Assembly: GCA_013397795.1 (NCBI GenBank)
Contig: VZTJ01000753.1
Span: forward strand, 1,730,262-1,794,261
Direction: 5' to 3'
DNA length: 64,000 nucleotides
Origin: Orthonyx spaldingii
Taxonomy: Eukaryota; Chordata; Aves; Passeriformes; Orthonychidae
Shown here: positions 45,601 through 59,100 of the stretch, one piece after another
How positions within the stretch are numbered: the stretch's first letter is position 1
How the letters are laid out: the number at the start of each line of letters is the position of its first letter
The notes under the pieces: model-generated
What the model was told of the DNA's origin: nothing
Database searches by the model: none
The model's input: only the letters and a program-made list of their open reading frames with translations
Program-made: the position numbers and the translations under genes

Positions 45601-47296
45601 TTATGGTCACTTTATCTCTGTGTTTCTTGCTCTGTTGTCTGCCTGTCTCCTGATATTTCCACCATAGCACAAGCTGCAGCCCTTAGTGTGCAAACAAACA
45701 GAAAAAAAGATGCCTCCTCCCAAGTGCCTGGATTTTGTCTGAAATGTGAGCAGGAGATGCAGGAGATGAAATCTCCCTCATCCTTGCTGAGGCCTGTCTC
45801 TGCAGCTGATTTTGAACAGCACTGAGTCACAGCAAAAGGCATCATGAACTCCCTGAAGCCAAAGAAACCCTTGCCAGCATCCCAAAGGGGATTCCCAGCC
45901 ACCTCACTCATGTGCAGCGCCTCTGGCATCCAGTGGCTTGCACAGATTTATTTATTTATTTGTTTTATTCACCTCTGTTTTGTCTGGAAAAGACTTATCT
46001 ATTTCTCCTCCCGCGGCTCAGGTCTTTCTTTCAGCTCCTGCCAAATCCAGGGACCACGTGTTTTGCAAGCCTCTTTGGCAGAGGAGCCATCCCTCGTCCC
46101 TTGTCAGGCTGGCCAGCAGCCAGCTCCTGGGAGGTGACCAGCACCTGCGAGGAGAGGGATGCGGTGCCACAGCTGGAGGGAGAGATTTCAGGTAGGAGAT
46201 GTGGTGTTTGGCAAACTGCAAAGGCTGTGGGGCTGAAGTATCACCCTGGGACGTGGCTTTAGCCCTGGGCTGAGCTTCCAGTAGGGACACAGCCCTCTCT
46301 CACACAGGGGTGATGGGAAAGGCAAATAGGATGGAGTGAGGCGGAAAAGAGGTGCTCAGTGGCACCAGAAGACTTTCCCTGTCTATGAATACGGCCTTTA
46401 GCACCTGGCATGTGTAGGCTTAGCACTGTCACAGAAAGCCTCTTTCCCCCTTGCCAGTGGGTGCCATTCTGGCTGGGACAAGACTCCCAGCTGCTGCCAC
46501 AGCCAGGCCACGGTCATGCATGGAAACACACCAGTTTGATTCATCTTTGTATTTTCATCTGTGCCTCGCTTGGGAAGCTGCCCAACCAGCGTCCCCAAGG
46601 AAAGGGGCCAATGGCTGGCACACCCCTGGCAGTCAGACTGCACTGCAGGGAAAGAGTGGACCCTTCCTCCCTTTTTGGGGTGGCTCAGGTTGGCACAGGC
46701 CCAGCTGTGCTCCCGCCTGCAGGCTCAGACCTGCAGGGTGCAGGGGAGAGCATCGTCAGCTCTGCCGAGATCCAATGCCCTTCACTGCGGCTGCACACGC
46801 AGCACTGTCCTGGCATTAAATAAATAGTAAAAAAAGAGAGAGGAGAGAGAGAGTGAAACGTACACCCTCCATTTCATACAGTGTCCAGAAAGCCTGGCTG
46901 TCAGCATCCTGCTGGACTCCCTCCAGACAGGTATTCATTACATAGATTTGACTTTTTAAATACGATAGAAATGAGAACTGCAAACTTAATATGTTTTTCT
47001 TCTTGGGAGATGAGGGGGCAGGAGGGAGGGGAATAGCATTTACCTCATAATTTCCCTTTCTCTTCCCCCCTCTGTGTAAGCCACATTATTCTTTCTGCAA
47101 AGGTACTTGGGGAAACTTGCTAAAATTTTCCCTCATGCTTGAAATTTACTTACCCTGGGTAACAGGAAATGTGGTGTCTTGTGATGTAGATTGTTATACC
47201 AGATGGTAATCTTAGCACATGCTATTTGTGTAGATCTGCGGTGCAAGTGAGTCATCATTCGTAGCTGACCTTCACTGCTGTGAAAATACTTCTTTC
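42635..47296. other. Intergenic, no gene seen
   Basis: About 4.7 kb. 42800-44250 is AT-rich and unique. 45480-46800 is GC-richer, with overlapping ORFs of 80-137 codons in several frames on both strands, a pattern of composition and not of coding. A short GA-rich run lies at 46833-46855. Confidence 0.6.
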
Positions 47297-47337
47297 AATA
47301 ATAACAACAACAATAACAATAACAATAACAAACAACC
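47297..47337 (+). repeat. Microsatellite (AAT/AAC)n
   Basis: A compound run of AAT and AAC units, including three or more AACAAT hexamers in tandem. Confidence 0.9.
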
Positions 47338-50300
47338 TTTCACCAGGGTTCGGCTCTGCCTGGCGTGAAGACAAGGGCCTGCTGTGCAACCAGTGAAGGT
47401 GGGTCCTGGGCTCTCGGCAGAGCACAGTTACAATCCCTCTGGAGCAGGATCCAGGACTCGTTACGAGTCTTTCCATTGGCTCTGCTGAGCTCTGGATCAG
47501 ACACAGGTCGTGTTGCATCACATTTCTTTACAGCCTCCTTAGGTTCCCCTCTCCGCACTCCTCTGTTGACAGAAGGCACTTGTCTGTTTTCTGCCATATA
47601 GGAAGAGGCGCAGCCCCATAATCAGACCTAAATAATGGGACCAGCTAATGCTCTTTCCAAAGTCCCTGCAGCATGCTGAACTTAGCAGAAAGAGGAGACT
47701 GTGAGATGCATTACCCCTGAATCAAAATTTTGCTTGCAATTTCTGCACCTCAAAAAAGAGTATTTTTGCCTCAGACATGTATCAAAACCCACTGATATTT
47801 TGATAGAGGGCATCAGCTTTTGCTGGAGCCTCCCATAACAGCCTTGGCACCTCAGTCTTTCTTTTCCCTTTTCGTTGTCTGCACAGATAATTCTGAACAC
47901 AGGTTCCTGCTTCAGCAAATCTGCAGATCCAAGCCTAGATCCTGCAAGGACTGTATTGGTGCAGGATTGAGCTCATAAATTGAAATTACAGTTGTTATTA
48001 GTAGTGCCACTGCAGTCCTGTAGAAATCCAGACATAGTATTTGACTCCAGTGTTTCCTGCAGCAATGAATTCCACTCTGGGAAGAAGCATTTCCTTTCAT
48101 TTTCCTGAAGTTGTCCTTCTACTGTGGGATTTAAGACAAAGATTCATTTTTCTTTCCATTAAAATTAAAGTACTGGATGCTAGCAGAAAGTGGTTTCTGG
48201 CTCTTTGGAAATATCAAAACCTCAGACCTTACTAGCTGTGATAGCTTTCCAGAGCTGTTCTTCCAGGCATTTCAGCATCTACTTCACTGTGTCCTAGGAA
48301 AAAGGGTGAGAGTGTCAGACTAGGGTACCTATTCTGCTTAGAAAGTTGTTTGGTAAAATAAATAAAGCATTTAAGTAAGGAGAACCCAGAAGCCTATCAT
48401 ATGTCGAACTTTTCAAAACCAATTACAACTCACATCTGATAGAGTGAAAATCACACTGGCAATTAGATCAAGAATGGCTGATTAAATTCCTCAGGCTCCC
48501 CAAATCACAACGCCAGTATTTGTTTCAAAGACCTTATAATTACTGTATTTAAAAGGCTGTTATTCAATACTCTCCTCTAACTCTAAATTGCTCCTGATGT
48601 CAGCTCGAGGTACATGAAATCCTGCCTATGGCATATGCTATAGCTGATCAGTGCACATGACCTTCAAGGCAGTGTGCATATCTTTTGCTTTGTACTAATC
48701 TTCTCTAAGATCAGAGGAGATGGATATTGTAGAAGAGGCAGTAGGTCTGATTAAACGCCTATTAAGTCAGTGGAAAAACTGGATGTTAATGGACTTTAGA
48801 TCAGGTCCTTTGTGACTGATTTTGCTGGATCACTGTTGCAATAAAAATGCCTCTTTTCCCATGCTGAACTGTACTTATCTCCCAACCAGGGGACTACAAG
48901 TGACACATACATTCATCTTTACCTACTCCACATTTTTCGGCTGCTTTGATGAGGGGATTGGCCAAACAGGAACTAGTTGCAAAACAAAATAAAAAAATTA
49001 CTTTGGAGTGCTGTGAAATCATATATTTCTTCAACAGCCTGTCTTGTTCAGGAGAATGTCGTATTTGTTACACTGCCCTACGGGTAGCAGTGATAAAGTG
49101 TTTTAAAATTGAAGTCCATTTTCTTGCTCTCACATCCACTATATGTAGCCCTTGTAAAAGACAGAAAAATTCCTGATGTTTGAAAAAGTTGCTTTTGGTG
49201 CCAAAGCAGACAGAAAACGTCTATGCCTCTGTAGAAATGCAAGGGGAATAAAGCTGTTTCTAAGGGGATAAATGTCTCTCCTATTTCCTATTCCCTGTTA
49301 CTTTGGTTACTGTTACTTTTAAACATTCCTAGCATTTTGCACATAATAAAAAAATGGCAAAATCCCTGTTCATTTCTAGACACTATTTTCAAACCAAAGC
49401 TGCTTGTGTCAAAGAAAAATGTAAAGACCAAAGTCCATCCCACTCCAGTATAGCCACCCATCCTAGGTGAAGCTCTTGCTACTCTGCTTTTTGAAAGAAA
49501 GACATACAAAAAGAAAAAAAAAGTAAAAAGGAGAATAAAAATTGCGCAAGAAGGAGGACTTGAAAAACATAATCATAAGACCCAGTGATCTGCCCATTAT
49601 CTTTGGTCTTATGATCACCATCAACTGCATTTCTTCCTTCTGTGGTTTGGTCCAGGATACAGGACCTATATATGGCCATGCTATGACCTTACACATAGTG
49701 CTCAACTGTGGATAAATGTGACTGTCATAGCAGTTATTCCTTGCATCCAGCCAGCATCGCCTCTTCTCCTCTACTGCCACTCTTTCCCCCAAAACTGTTC
49801 TTCAGAGGAAGCAACCTGGCAGGCAGCCCCCATCCCCATTCCATTACCAGAGCCACAAACCAGTGTGTCCACATCAGGACAAAGAGCTTACCACTAAGAA
49901 CATTTCCTGCTGACAGGCCTCATTGCTGTCCTGCAGTTTGTGTTTCTTTTATTTACTAAGGAATCTATTTCAGCTTGTTATTTACTTGTGCTAATGAGGA
50001 GAGCAGTGCATCCCCTGTGCCATAATCTGTGCTTGGTTCCACACAGTAGGTTACAGATAAGGAAGGAAAACTGAGCATCAATTCCCCACTTGCTTGCAAC
50101 CTTCTTTGTGTTTTCCTGCAGGACTGGACAAAAGATAGTTGCTGGCATCCCATAATTTCTAGGCTAATCTGCATACAGCTTGACCTGCCTGTTAAAGGCT
50201 TCACATCCACCTTCACAGCAAGAGCCGGGCTAGGCTGGGCTCAGGGCCTTGGACGGACACCGCTGTGCCCAGTCTGTCTCCTCATGGGCTCTTCCCCTGC

Positions 50301-51289
50301 TGATTCCTTTTCTCTGTCTGTGTGAGGGCAGTCTGGCACCTACATAGGGCGGAACAAGAGTTCACTGGCCATCTGAAATATTCTTTTTCCATAAGCATTG
50401 CCCATCAGTGGCCCTAGGTTTGTGTCTTGCAGGATAGACTGTATGGGATTTCATTTGTACTTTAATAACCTATTAAAATGACTGAGAGTTGCCACTATGG
50501 CTTTGCTCGTCCTGAAAGCATTTTAGTTTTCTTTAAACAGAAGCATCTGTGTTTGCACTGTGACCTTTTTATTATTCTTAAAAGTGTAAAAAACTCATCA
50601 TTTATTTTCCTCAAAATGTTACATAAAGAAGCATCTCTGGCTGAGGTATCTACAAATATGGCATTCTCTGATGTTCCTCATTTGTCTGTCATTAGTAATA
50701 CCCTTTAGTAACCTCTGGCTAAGGCATTTTTCAGATATGCAGTTCTTCTGGTAACTTATTTACTCAGGACAGTTTAATTCAGAGGCAACATCTGGATTTC
50801 CATGGAAGCCAGTCTTACAGCTTAGCTGACTGAGGTACCACAGAGGTCAAGAGAACTGCCTGTGGTGATACTTTAGCTGCCATTGAACTTAGGACCTTCC
50901 TGCCTCCAAAACACTATGTTGTAACTGTCAGACTCTCCTCTCTCATCAAAAATCGTATTCCTGGGGATGATCTTCTTTCCTTGGGCCCTGATTATATCCT
51001 TCCTTTTTCATGGTCATATTTAGGCCAATTTTATCTGTTCACTGTATCAGCCCTGCAGTACTGTCTTAAGAAATATTTCTTGGCTCTACATTTGCTTTCA
51101 AATCATACTTCAGTGTTTTCTTCAGATGACAGACAAGGTTTGAAAGTGTCCTTTTGGCCCTTGAAAAACAATTTGCTATTCCTTGCAAATTTCTGAGATG
51201 CACAGGTATTTCTTCATCTGTGATCATCTTGTGAAATCATGACTTGTTAAGAGTGTTTTGAAGCCATAAAAATCCATACTAAACAAAAC
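47338..51289. other. Intergenic, no gene seen
   Basis: About 4 kb without a named element. Old repeat-like text occurs near 47915-47970 (CCTAGATCCTGCAAGGAC) and 48745-48815 (TTAAGTCAGTGG, GGACTTTAGATCAGGTCC). 48400-48680 is AT-rich and unique. Confidence 0.6.
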
Positions 51290-52110
51290 TGTATTGTCTT
51301 CAGCTATTGTTGGTGTGCTAATTAAACATCTCTTTGAACAAATGGTGTAAACTCTATAATAAACTTGTAATGAAAGAAATATTCAAAGCCTCAGTGATTA
51401 ATGAGCAGATGTTAACAGGCAGTGCAAGCTTATGGGAAACCTTTTCTAATAGTGATGTCAACAGAGAACAATTCACAGACATAATTACTAAAAAATTATC
51501 AGAGACTTCCTTGTCAAGTATTTTGTATGTTTATAAAGCTGTTGGTGACTCATTTTAAGCAGTCTGGGAGACTTATTTGATTTGGAATAGGGGTTTTATT
51601 ATAGCTTAGCTGTTATGTAATAGTTTACTCAGACGGAATGGTCAGCTATTCTTCCATCTCAGCATAGTCCTTATGTGTGCACTGAGATTCCTTGTAATTC
51701 TTTCAGCAAATCGTATCTAAATACTTTTCCATACTTTGGAAATACAGTTCTCGTTAAAGCTGAGTAGTAGAACAGCCCTTTGCTTAATTACCCATTAGAT
51801 TGTCTGCCATCCACCATAAAGTTCAAACGCTGCAGTATTAGCCACCCTGTGCTGCTCAATTCCCTGTTCCATGTGGAGCAGCTCTCTCAGACATGCAAGC
51901 AGCCTCAGTAAATTTTGTCTGTGTTTGTTTTAGAGGCAATTTCATAGCAGGCAGAATGCTGCCATTTATGAAAGGCAGGTGCATTCACTAATTTCTTAGG
52001 TTACAGCACAAACTGCAATTAATGCTGCCTGTCTCTCCAGTGTCATTAATGTTGAAGTAATCTGGATGTAATTTTCGCACTGGCGCTAAAATGACATTTC
52101 AGTGATTCCA
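51290..52110. promoter_or_regulatory. Candidate conserved non-coding element (downstream enhancer type)
   Basis: The region is unique and AT-rich, with many homeodomain-type cores (CTAATTAAAC, GTGATTAATGAGC, CAATTAATGC, GTCATTAATG) and a low content of simple repeats. This composition is typical of deeply conserved developmental enhancers, but composition alone is weak evidence and I cannot test conservation. Confidence 0.25.
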
Positions 52111-55100
52111 CAAGTTTCTTTTTCCAAGACATTCCAGTACAATCAGCTATAGAATTACCCATCTTTGTCTTTGATTGCTCACTGTCATTCCTTCAGATGA
52201 ACTCCAAAACCCAAACTTGGAATGCTGAAAAAGGCAAGCACAGCTGTCCTCCACTCCTGGCTCTTCTCCGGGAGATTTTGAGGATTTTATATAGCTGGGA
52301 TGTAGCTGGTGTTTGTAGAAAGCACTGACATTTTTGGATGTTAATACAGAGTTTTTTTGATTTCTGTGTATCATGCTAGTGACAGATGAATAATGCCCAT
52401 CAATATCAAATTTAGACTTGCAGTACCAAACCGTGCTTGGCATTGCCAATAAACCAAGATAGTTTTGGGCCAGTGCTCTAAGAGCTCTCTGCAGCAGACT
52501 GTTGGTACCTCTTTGCATACTTTCATATGTTCTCATCTGCAAATATTATTTAAATTTGAAATTGTCAGCTGCAGTCAAACCTGACACAATTTCTTGGAGA
52601 ATTATTTTGCTGCACAAACACAAAAGCTTATCAGTACAAACAGGTTTTGTAAGCAACTCAGACCATAATTGTTTTGGGGCAGAAATAGCCTATATTTTTA
52701 ATATGCATAGCCAGCCAACTGCTTCTGGTGTGGATGAGGCCCTGGCACACATTCTCAACCTGCAAGGAACTTCAGAAAGATTTGTCAGGAAAGACACCTT
52801 CCTAGAGGTGGCACTGGTAGTTTGGTACTCTAGATGTCAGAGTGCTCATCAGCACTCAGGAAGGGACTATTGCAGCAGAGACCAGAGATGTCAGTGTTTG
52901 ATTCACTCCTACTCAATATAGAAACTGTTCTGTGTCTTAGAGAAGAAATACCTCAAGGAGTTTGGCTTCCAAGGGTCCCTAGGAGCCAGTAACAGCTGGG
53001 TGCCTAAAACCTGCTTTGCAAATGCTCTGGGAGTGAGAATGAGCAAAGAACTTTTGTGGCTGGAACTTTTAAGGGAACTGCAGCTTTCCAGGAGATGATG
53101 GAAGTATTTTTAATCAGGAAGCCAGGGGGTGAAACACTGCTCTTAGATGTATGGGTAGGTCTGAAATGACTCCTCTGATATTGGGACACTTGACCTTGTA
53201 TTCTCCTCTTGCTTTTTCCACCTCTACTACAGCCTATATGGCTCTGGTCCTGGGAAGATCCCCTCTCCTGGAGGAATTTTTTGAAAGCAGATAAAAAATA
53301 GACGGTTTCTAATCACACTGGTGACCTTCCACTGCTACAGCAGTTACTCAGATCAAGGTTTATGACAGGTGGTTCAAGAGGTGGGGACTGGAAGGAGCCA
53401 TTTACATCCCTCTCTTTCAAACTCTGGCATATGGTTCTTTAGTCAGAACGGGCAATGTGACACCCTGGACCACCTGATCCCCAAGTTGTCCCTGGCTCAG
53501 GACTGGATACAGCTCTCATGTGCCAAGGAGAGGGTTTCTGCCAAAACCATGCCATGGAGGTGCTGGCTCCATTTTGTCTGCAGGTAATTCATTCCAACCT
53601 GGTAGCATGCCTACAGCACTTTGGGCTTGTGTCTAACACCGTACTCCTTGTAAATATATCAACGTTGAAAAGAGATAGAACAGCAGAGACATATTGCAGC
53701 TTTTTCTCTTTGCCACTGTTTTTGTAGCATTACTGGGGAGATGTTTATCTGAGCAACATCTATCCTGGAAAACAGGATAGTGTCAGGGTTGAACATCTAC
53801 CCAGAAAAAACAGTTTAGTACAGAGAAACTGCAATCCTTTTTCAGGATTCCCATCAGCATGGGAGACTTGTGAGGCCTTAGGAGGGCATCCAGAAGTGTG
53901 TGTGCTACCTAAAGAAGCACCTTCAAAATCTGGATAATTGATGCAAACAATAAGATTTACAAGATTGGGAGACCTTCTGCCTTTCCTGCTGCGTTCAGCT
54001 ATGGAGATCCCTTTCCCATGCTTCAGGCCACGTGGGATGGCAAGATGGCCTTTGCAGCAGCCATGGCAAAACAGAAGCCCTTGGTGGGTGAAACCATCTT
54101 TGAAGAGGTCCCTCCTTACCAGCCCTGAAATCTCCCAGAGCACAGATGAGTGGAAATTTAGCAGTGTGAAAATCTCATTCATCAAGAACGAGCCCAGGCC
54201 GTGCGTCGTGATGGGAAGGGGCACATTGGCCGGTTTGAGGTGAGTTATTGCAAGAGTTGAAGTGACCCAGCTGGGAAGCCCCAGGGACAGAACATTCTCA
54301 ACTCTGTGTCCTTCAATGGCAATACCATCTGAGATGGAAAATTTGAAAATGAACAAGAACATTTAAAGAGTAAATGTTATTTTAAGCACACAGTGTTTTC
54401 TAAATTATTTACGTATCTAAGCTATACTCATTTATGACATGATCAGGGAAGGTACTAAAACCTATATTTAAGCATGCAAGCACTCTAATCAACTTCCTAT
54501 TACATGGTCAGCATTGAGTCTTATCGTGAAGTGCATTCCTCAATTCCTGCTTTTAACCAGCTTTGAAAAACCCATCTCTACACCACTGAATCGCATCTGA
54601 GTCATTCAATAAAGCCCAAGCCTCAGGTCAGTAAGCTTAAGTTTGTAATATTCAAATGAATAGTAATTATAAACTTCAATAGATCTTTGAATTATAAAAA
54701 TATTCTGCTTTTTTATGGAAAGGTGTAAACAGCATGCAGTTTGGTAAATGGTAACAGCAGAAATATTTAGGGGTATAAAAGAGGTGGAGGGAATGACTCA
54801 TGTATGTATAGCTCTGAACACCATAATTTTTGAAGTGACTTCTGGATAGGAAAGCAAAAATTGTTACCAAAACAATAAAATTCAAGGCTGGCTTTATTTT
54901 GAACCCCTTTGAAGTAACTCCCTTTTATATATTTTAATGTTTTTTAAATCCTCAGCAAGACCTTTTGTAAAGTTATTTTCAATTGTTGTTTGTCAGAAAA
55001 ATTGTGGTGATCTATAAGCATGTGTATGTAAAATGGGCAGTAATAAAATAACACTGTAAAATACAGAACAACCTGAACAGCAGGTACTTTCCAGAAGTGT

Positions 55101-55879
55101 TTTTGTTAGTTTTTGTAAGATATGCTTGGAGGAAAAATGAGTGTTGCAGTGTCCAAATGGCTAAAAAAGCAGACCCAGTAAATAAACCCTGTGTTGAACT
55201 GTTTGTATCTAGCTGGAGACTACAGAGCAGAGAAGGGAGGTGCTCTGCACAGGGACTGCTTGAACTTTATAAAAGGGAAAAGAAGCTTTGGGGGTATCCT
55301 GTGCCCTTGAAAGAAATGTGTGTCAGAGCTGTATGTGTCTGTATATTTATGTGGTGTGTGTGGGTGAGAGAGAGGGTCTTGGAAGCAGAAACTAAATGAG
55401 GGATGTGGTCCTGGAAAGAGAAAACTAGGGAAAGGCCAAAGAGCATTGCTGAGCTGGATCCAGCCCTGGGACATCACTCCAGCCAAGGAAGCTGTGAGTT
55501 AGATTTTTTTTTTTTTTTACATGTACATTTTTTATTACATTCTGAGTAATTTCCCACAACATTCCACATTTTTAAGCCTTTTCAGAAGGGGAAAGGGAGG
55601 GAGGCTTGAGAAACATCAGAACTTTTTTCTTTTTCTTTTTTTTTTGAGAAATTCCAGATCTCTTGAGAGCATAAAGCATTTTTAAGGTTCCTTACCCGTA
55701 TATAAAAAGCTAATGATGACATAACCAAATAGACTATAAAGGAGCAGCAGCTGCTCAGTGAGAAGAAAACCGTAGGGGGCAGATCCTCCGCTGGCAATCG
55801 CTGGTGAAATTAGAGGCAGCCTGACAGATGTCAGCAGCTGAATGTTCCCAGCGATCAATAAAGGCTGCGAACACTGATT
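52111..55879. other. Intergenic, no gene identified
   Basis: About 3.8 kb. It contains the longest ORF in the window (53760-54362, minus strand, 200 codons), which resembles no protein I recognise, and + strand ORF pieces over the same bases. T/A homopolymer runs occur near 55506-55520. Confidence 0.55.
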
Positions 55880-56150
55880 TTTCTGCTGGGCATTTCGTCC
55901 ACGCCGCTGTAACGTGAGCCTGGAGCGGGCAGAGGGAGCGCACCTCCCCTTACGCGGAGCGGAGCCCGGGGCCAGCTGACTCACCGGGATCTCACAGCGA
56001 GCGTGCGGTGGAGGCAGGGATGAAGCACATCCTCCCTCCTGCGGAAAGCACAGGGCCAGCCTCCCTGCCGCCGCTGCGGCCCGCCGGCAGGCACACAGGC
56101 TGGGGTGAATCCCTGCAATCCCTTTGCCCTCGCTGCCCCGTGCCCGAGTG
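55880..56150. promoter_or_regulatory. CpG-island-like patch
   Basis: About two dozen CpG by eye in roughly 270 bases, including TTCGTCCACGCCGCTG, TACGCGGAGCGGAG, GCGAGCGTGCGG and CTGCCGCCGCTGCGGCCCGC. The flanks are CpG-poor. A minus-strand ORF (55682-56179, 165 codons) spans it but is probably a product of high GC. It may be a promoter of an unannotated transcript or an orphan CpG island. Confidence 0.4.
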
Positions 56151-59075
56151 ACTGAGGTCAAGCTGTTCACCAAGCACACAGAAGCAGTGCCCCATTTCTG
56201 CGTTGTGCTTAGGTCGTTTTTGCTGCCTGTGATAATTATTTCTATTATTTGTCGTTATGGTCTGGGTTTTTAAAGTTTGTTCTTACTGTTTTCACTTTTC
56301 AGGAAGAGCTGGGAAATGGTTACAGCCTGGGGGTGATGATGGTAAAACTCACTACATAATTTCTGAGTACTGTGGGAGATACATCCTCCCATCATAACAT
56401 TTTTATGGCAAGTTTAATGTTCGACTCATCTGGAATAAGCTGTGAGAGCCACACTACAGGAAGCTGTCAGGGTTACTGCCGATTTTTTATTCTCTTTGGA
56501 GAAGAAGAAAACACAGGCTTCTGTCCTCAGTGGATTTTGTGATTTGTGAAGCACTGAAAGAGATCAGATTTCTGCAGAAAAGGAATATCCAGTGGGTAAT
56601 TATTTGTGCCAATTCCAGTTCAAACATAAGCCTTTCTTATACAAATAGTTCATGGCAGAGCAAGAGGTATTAAGAGGGATGTGAGCTGTAACCAGAGTGG
56701 AGGGAATGCTAATATTTTGTCCGGACTGGGGTTTGGGAGGTGGGTTTATTGCTGTTTAGAATAAGAATCGAGAAACTCTGGAAGAGTGCTGTGCTTTATT
56801 TTCATTCTGTTGTGAAATTCCATCCTTACAACTCTGTATTTCTGTCCACACAGGAAACCCATTTTTTATTCCAAGTGGGTTAGCCTGCATTTTATATGTT
56901 GTCCCACATTGTGGGCACTGCAAAATGGTACCAACCCGAGAAGTCTGCACTGCCCAACCCTTCGCAAGCAAAATACTGACGGGGGAAATAGGTGGGGAGG
57001 AATTTATGACTTCTTTTTAAGTGTTGCAGCCACTCTCTTCTGCCACATGGAGCACAGGAGGTGGCAGAGACATACTTCTGAACCCCCCCCTTTGTCCTCC
57101 CCCCCTTCCCCGCCTCCTCTCTGAAGAGTTGCTCCTGTGTTCCCTGGAGCAAAGAGGCTGTGATTCTTGGCAGACTTCATGTCAGCTACTCAGGTCAGGG
57201 GGAAGTCATTACTTCCTCCTCCCACACTGCTCAGTCATGTTAGGTTAGGACAAGACTTTGCAAGACATTGCCCAATGTTTGCAATGTGTCTTTCCCATAA
57301 AGGAAGAAATTGAAATGCGTCATAAACCTTAAAATTCCAGAAAATGAAGCTGCTTCATTGATAGGTGAAAATGTACCAAAATATAATAAATAAGGAATTT
57401 GAATATAGTTGTGGTTACAGCTCTCATCTGGGAATGGGGAGAAATTGAATTATCTTCTTGACCACACCTCAGACTTACTTGGATTTTTGATTAGGCTGAG
57501 ATGCTGTCTTTGTTGCTGTTACTGTCTTTATATTTCAATAATTTTGTGGTAGTTAGCTCCCTTTGTTGTTAGATTCAAAAACTTTTGACAATAGAAGGGC
57601 CTTTATTTTCCCAGTTGAAAAGAGATTATCCACCTGGGAAGGAGAAATGGGAGATTTTCCTGTATACTGCGTGCTTTTGTCATAAAGCAGCCTGAGACAG
57701 TGAATAGGCCCTCACTATTGTTTTAAGGCTTTATTTATTAAATACAGTTAGCAGTAGGACTACAATGACAGCAATAAAACTGTTATGAAGATCTTTTTTC
57801 ACAGAAATAACATTGGGATCTAGGATGACATATTTAAAGGAAAAGAGAAAAGTAGACAGGCTAGTGGAAACATTACTGAGTTTTCTATCCCAAACCTATT
57901 TCTCCTAGATAATTGCATTCCCCATTAATACTAATTATTACTATCTACTACCTAATAGTAGACCTTAGTAATGTAAGAGCCTTTCTTTTCTTATCACTAT
58001 TATGAGTAATGCAAGCCCCACAAGAAATGACAGCCACAGGAAGGGCACACAGAACTCAGTTAGGGAAACACAGGTTATCTGCTATGGAAAGGGAACTCTG
58101 CACTGGTATCATGATCACTGTGGACTCTTTCCCCTCAAGAAGAGAGCCCCCATCTTATCAGTTAATAAAATTTTATAAACTTGGTAATTTCATCAGCTAC
58201 CCCTTCTATCAAAGTCATGGAAGCTAAACAGGCTTTATGGTATGGTGACCTAAACTCCTTCTGCATGAAATTGCCTCCTCCCTTTCCACCATCTTACAGG
58301 AAAATTCTGGGTCCTGGTACAGTATCAGACAGCAGACAGCTAAGCAAACACCTAGATGCTGCAGAGCATCACTAGTGGCAGTGGCTGCTCCAAAGGAATC
58401 AACACCAAAATCTGGGGCTCTCGTTTTTTCCATGAGCAAGGTGCTCCAAAGCCAGCTCATGCCTGTTGCTAATACTGCCATGCCTTTCCAAAGTTTTCAC
58501 ATTAGAAGCAATTGCAAGTGGGGACATTTCTGCATGTCACCCACCCCTTCCCATTTGGGATACTCTGTGTTTTCGAGGTTATGAGGACCGTGTGTGTTGG
58601 TGTTGTTCTTAACTGCCTGGTGGAGCTGGATGCCATATCTGATGGTATGTTCTTGCAGTGGCACTGCAGCAGACTGGACTAAGCTTCCAGTAATAAGCAC
58701 TGACACTAACATAAATATTTGTGGTTATGCTTCCCATTTTTTCCTTATAGGAAGCAAGCTGAAATTTTGAAATACTTCAGTGATGTGATCAGTGGACAGT
58801 AGTGGGAAAAATTTTCTCCAAAACTTGATTTGTGGTCAGAATAAGGAAGGAAGATCTGAAAGACCAGAAAATACTGTAGTTAATCAGGATATGGCACTTT
58901 ACAACATCTGGATGTCAAAGCAAGTGTTTTGAATTCAGTACTATTAACATGTGTCATTTAAATGAATTTTTTTCCTTCAGAGATGATTGAGTGGTTACAA
59001 TTTTTGGCAATGATTTTGCAGTCTGTTGCTTACATTACCTGACCCATGGTCTGTTTGTCTTATGATGTCTGTGGG
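56151..59075. other. Intergenic, no gene seen
   Basis: About 2.9 kb of unique sequence. A pyrimidine-rich run of C and T lies at 57082-57120. Confidence 0.6.
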
Positions 59076-59100
59076 AAAACAAAACAAAACAAAACAAAAA
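59076..59100 (+). repeat. Microsatellite (AAAAC)n
   Basis: About five tandem AAAAC units. A tail like this sometimes marks the end of a retroposed sequence, but nothing upstream is recognisable. Confidence 0.9.

Noticed and set aside
50830..50945. MIR/L2-like phrase (CATTGAACTTAGGACCTTCC)
   Set aside because: Only about 30 bases look similar; too short to call without a library search.
55682..56179. 165-codon minus-strand ORF across the CpG patch
   Set aside because: High GC lowers stop frequency; the sequence has alanine/arginine-rich composition without a domain.
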